Shown here in pieces: positions 56,663 to 58,696 of a stretch of 58,696 nucleotides of DNA. Each line of letters starts with the position of its first letter. Position 1 is the stretch's first letter. The position numbers and the translations under genes are program-made. Below the pieces are notes generated by a model, which was given only the letters and a program-made list of their open reading frames with translations, searched no databases and had not been told where the DNA came from. The DNA is from an uncultured Comamonas sp. (lineage in GTDB: Bacteria; Pseudomonadota; Gammaproteobacteria; Burkholderiales; Burkholderiaceae_C). The stretch is from assembly GCA_902175065.1 (NCBI GenBank), contig CABIIJ010000073.1:1-58696 (forward strand), written 5' to 3'.

Positions 56663-57685
56663 ATGCCGCGCCGCGATAGCTTTACCCGTTATCTGGTAGA
56701 AAAACAACGGATCGATGGCCGCATCCCCCCACAACTGCGCCTGCTGCTGGAAGTGGTCGCCCGCGCCTGCAAGCGCATCAGCTTTGCCGTGAACAAGGGC
56801 GAGCTGGGCGACGTCATGGGTACCGCCGGCAGCGAAAACGTGCAGGGCGAAGTGCAGAAGAAGCTGGACATCATCGCCAACGAAACCCTGATCGAAGCCA
56901 ACGAATGGGGCGGCCACCTCGCGGCCATGGCCTCCGAGGAAATGGAGGGCATCTACGTCGTCCCGAACCGCTACCCCCAGGGCGAATACCTGCTTATGTT
57001 CGACCCGCTGGACGGCTCCAGCAACATCGACATCAACATGTCCATCGGCACCATCTTCAGCGTGCTGAAAAAGCCCGAAGGCCACCCCGGCGTGACCGAG
57101 CAGGACTTCATGCAGCCCGGCACCCAGCAAGTGGCCGCCGGCTACTGCATCTACGGCCCGCAAACCACCCTGGTGCTTACCGTGGGCGACGGCGTCTCCA
57201 TGTTCACGCTGGACCGCGAGCAAGGCTCCTTCATCCTCACCCAGGAAAACGTGCGCATCCCCGAGGACACCAAGGAATTTGCCATCAACATGTCCAACAT
57301 GCGCCACTGGGACGCCCCCGTGAAACGCTATATCGACGAATGCCTGGCCGGTGAAGACGGCCCGCGCGGCAAGAACTTCAACATGCGCTGGGTGGCCGCC
57401 ATGGTCGCCGACGTCCACCGCATCCTGTGCCGTGGCGGCGTCTTCATGTACCCCTGGGACAAGCGCGAACCGGGCAAGCCCGGCAAGCTGCGCCTGATGT
57501 ACGAGGCCAACCCCATGTCCTGGCTGGTCGAGCAGGCCGGCGGCATGGCCACCAACGGCCGCCAGCGCATCATGGAAGTGCAGCCCACCCAGCTGCACCA
57601 GCGCGTCAGCGTCGTCCTCGGCTCGAAAAACGAGGTCCAGCGCCTCACCCAGTACCACCTGGAAGCTGATAAAAACCCGTTATAA
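56663..57685 (+). CDS. fbp: Fructose-1,6-bisphosphatase class I
   Basis: 340 residues from the ATG at 56663 with AGGAG upstream. Motifs: metal site [20 protein letters not shown]; substrate site near [20 protein letters not shown], then MYPWDKR, then [17 protein letters not shown]. It performs the gluconeogenic hydrolysis of fructose-1,6-bisphosphate. tRNA-Thr follows 11 bp later. Confidence 0.96.
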   Translation: MPRRDSFTRYLVEKQRIDGRIPPQLRLLLEVVARACKRISFAVNKGELGDVMGTAGSENVQGEVQKKLDIIANETLIEANEWGGHLAAMASEEMEGIYVVPNRYPQGEYLLMFDPLDGSSNIDINMSIGTIFSVLKKPEGHPGVTEQDFMQPGTQQVAAGYCIYGPQTTLVLTVGDGVSMFTLDREQGSFILTQENVRIPEDTKEFAINMSNMRHWDAPVKRYIDECLAGEDGPRGKNFNMRWVAAMVADVHRILCRGGVFMYPWDKREPGKPGKLRLMYEANPMSWLVEQAGGMATNGRQRIMEVQPTQLHQRVSVVLGSKNEVQRLTQYHLEADKNPL

Positions 57686-57696
57686 TTCCGGTTTTC

Positions 57697-57772
57697 GCCG
57701 GTGTAGCTCAGTTGGTAGAGCAGCTCATTCGTAATGAGAAGGTCGAGGGTTCGATTCCTTTCTCCGGCACCA
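57697..57772 (+). tRNA. tRNA-Thr(CGT)
   Basis: 76 nt: 5' GCCGGTG, D arm AGCTCAGTTGGTAGAGCA, anticodon loop TTCGTAA with anticodon CGT at 57730-57732, T loop GGTTCGATTCC, and the encoded 3' CCA. An intrinsic terminator and an integrase gene follow, so it is a likely attachment site. Confidence 0.96.
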
Positions 57773-57776
57773 ACAT

Positions 57777-57811
57777 AAGCCCTTGATTTTTAACGAATCA
57801 AGGGCTTTTTT
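57777..57811 (+). terminator. Intrinsic terminator after tRNA-Thr
   Basis: Perfect 12-bp stem AAGCCCTTGATT / AATCAAGGGCTT with a 7-nt loop and a T run. It may end transcripts from both directions. Confidence 0.88.
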
Positions 57812-57828
57812 CCTTCCCAGGGCTGTAG

Positions 57829-58602
57829 CTAATTCGTAACCGCCAGAAGATTATCAAGCCTGGACGCGGCAAGCTGCAAGCCCTCCGGGGCGACATGCGC
57901 ATAGCGTTCAACCATTTCCAGGGTCTTCCAGCCACCCAGGCGTTGCAGTTCATGGGTCGGCGTTCCCGCCTGTCGGTGCCATGTGGCAAAGGTGTGCCGC
58001 AGGTCATGCCATCGAAAATTTTCAATCTCCGCACGCTTGAGCGCAGCCCGCCAAGCCTTCGTATTGACCTGAACAATGGGCTTGCCTTCATAGGTAAAAA
58101 CATGGGTTGGATGGTCACCTTTGCGTTTTTTCAGGACCTGCATGGCCGGTTCATTGAGCGGGACAGAATGCGGCTTGCCGTTCTTGTGCTCATCAGCTGA
58201 CACCCACAAATGGCGGCGCTCCATGCTGATCTGGCGCCATTGCAGCCGGGTCACGTTGCCCTGGCGCAATCCAGTCGCCACTGAAAAAATCGCCATGTCC
58301 CGCAAGTGCTCAGGCAGCTCATCAAGCAGCCGCGCAAACTCCTCTCGCGTCAAAGAACGAATACGCCCGCCCTTATCACGCAACATACCCACCTTCGGGA
58401 CGCGATCAATCCATTCCCAATCAAAGCAGGCTTTGCGCAGAATGGCCCGCACCAAGGCCATGTACCGGTTCACCGTTGCCGATGCCACCCCCTTGGCCCG
58501 CTTCATCTTGATCTCATCGAGCAAGGCCCTGTTGATTTCGTCCAGGCCTTTCCCCCCTAGGGAAGGTCTGCACAACACCCGGCGCTGCGTGAGTTGATGC
58601 AT
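57829..58602 (-). CDS. Tyrosine-type integrase, probably 5'-truncated
   Basis: 257 residues ending 57 bp from tRNA-Thr. Catalytic residues are intact: Arg in ATGLRQGNV, Lys in HKNGKPHSV, H-x-x-R in WHDLRHTFATW, and nucleophile Tyr in MVERYAHVAPE. A core-binding domain is only partly present (GLDEINRALLDEIKMKRAKG), and the first residues do not match an integrase N-terminus. About 70-100 residues are missing compared with typical integrases. Upstream (58603-58696) I see no continuation. Orientation toward the tRNA fits integration at its 3' end. Confidence 0.75.
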   Translation of the reverse strand: MHQLTQRRVLCRPSLGGKGLDEINRALLDEIKMKRAKGVASATVNRYMALVRAILRKACFDWEWIDRVPKVGMLRDKGGRIRSLTREEFARLLDELPEHLRDMAIFSVATGLRQGNVTRLQWRQISMERRHLWVSADEHKNGKPHSVPLNEPAMQVLKKRKGDHPTHVFTYEGKPIVQVNTKAWRAALKRAEIENFRWHDLRHTFATWHRQAGTPTHELQRLGGWKTLEMVERYAHVAPEGLQLAASRLDNLLAVTN

Positions 58603-58696
58603 CCGATTTCAGATGATGGCGATTTCTGGCTCACGAGGTCCGCTTTCAGGCCGATTTCGCCCTGATTCACGGCCCTCTGGCCGCATTTGGACGCAA

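Overview
The window looks like a chromosomal segment of a GC-rich betaproteobacterium, most likely a member of the Comamonadaceae or a close Burkholderiales relative. The evidence is the block ssrA-gph-ubiG-ompA-gyrA-serC-pheA-tyrA-aroA/cmk-rpsA-ihfB-lapA-lapB, the AroA-cytidylate kinase fusion, the tmRNA tag ANDERFALAA, an intracellular Cys-type PHB depolymerase, an infA with a C-terminal extension, and dispersed repeats of the ATAGCTNCTANCGCTT type. I made this assignment by eye, without database searches.

Layout. 1-1149: edge of an IS5-type transposase gene, then a complete IS481-family element with inverted repeats and a 6-bp target duplication. 1153-6248: isochorismatase-like hydrolase, NlpC/P60 peptidase, a small membrane protein overlapping dusA, phaZ, and an orphan RnfB-like ferredoxin. 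6283-12480: a chemoreceptor with a C-terminal Cache domain, pilU, prmB, and a quinone-oxidoreductase-like dehydrogenase divergent from a LysR regulator. 12577-17914: accessory locus with a WYL regulator, a tandem-AAA ATPase, a low-GC HNH endonuclease and a divergent FtsZ-like protein. 18078-31780: YheS-type ABC-F protein, a diguanylate cyclase, a ZnuD-like TonB receptor with a His-rich loop and a small His/Cys protein, sbcB, cardiolipin synthase, a frameshifted alpha/beta hydrolase, a hemerythrin protein, and clpS-clpA. 31874-37053: dnaE, bamD, infA and a small hypothetical gene. 37561-38321: integrase relic beside ssrA. 38335-57685: housekeeping block as above, then prfB (programmed frameshift), pepN and fbp. 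57697-58602: tRNA-Thr(CGT) with a 5'-truncated integrase next to it, the edge of another integrated element.

The best candidate for an undescribed system is 12577-17914. The AAA-WYL operon and the FtsZ-like gene are separated by an unrelated-looking HNH gene, but each carries the same 15-bp inverted repeat (CGACA-N5-TGTCG) just upstream of its start. This suggests one regulon, probably controlled by the WYL protein. The FtsZ-like protein keeps the FtsZ C-terminal fold signature but has lost the GTPase signature loop.

Two dispersed repeat families also run through the window. One is a MITE-like 127-161-bp element with terminal inverted repeats (three copies). The other is an AT-rich palindrome of about 75 bp, found between genes and, in degenerate in-frame form, inside phaZ, prmB and pepN. 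In several places repeats or target duplications supply the stop codon of the neighbouring gene.
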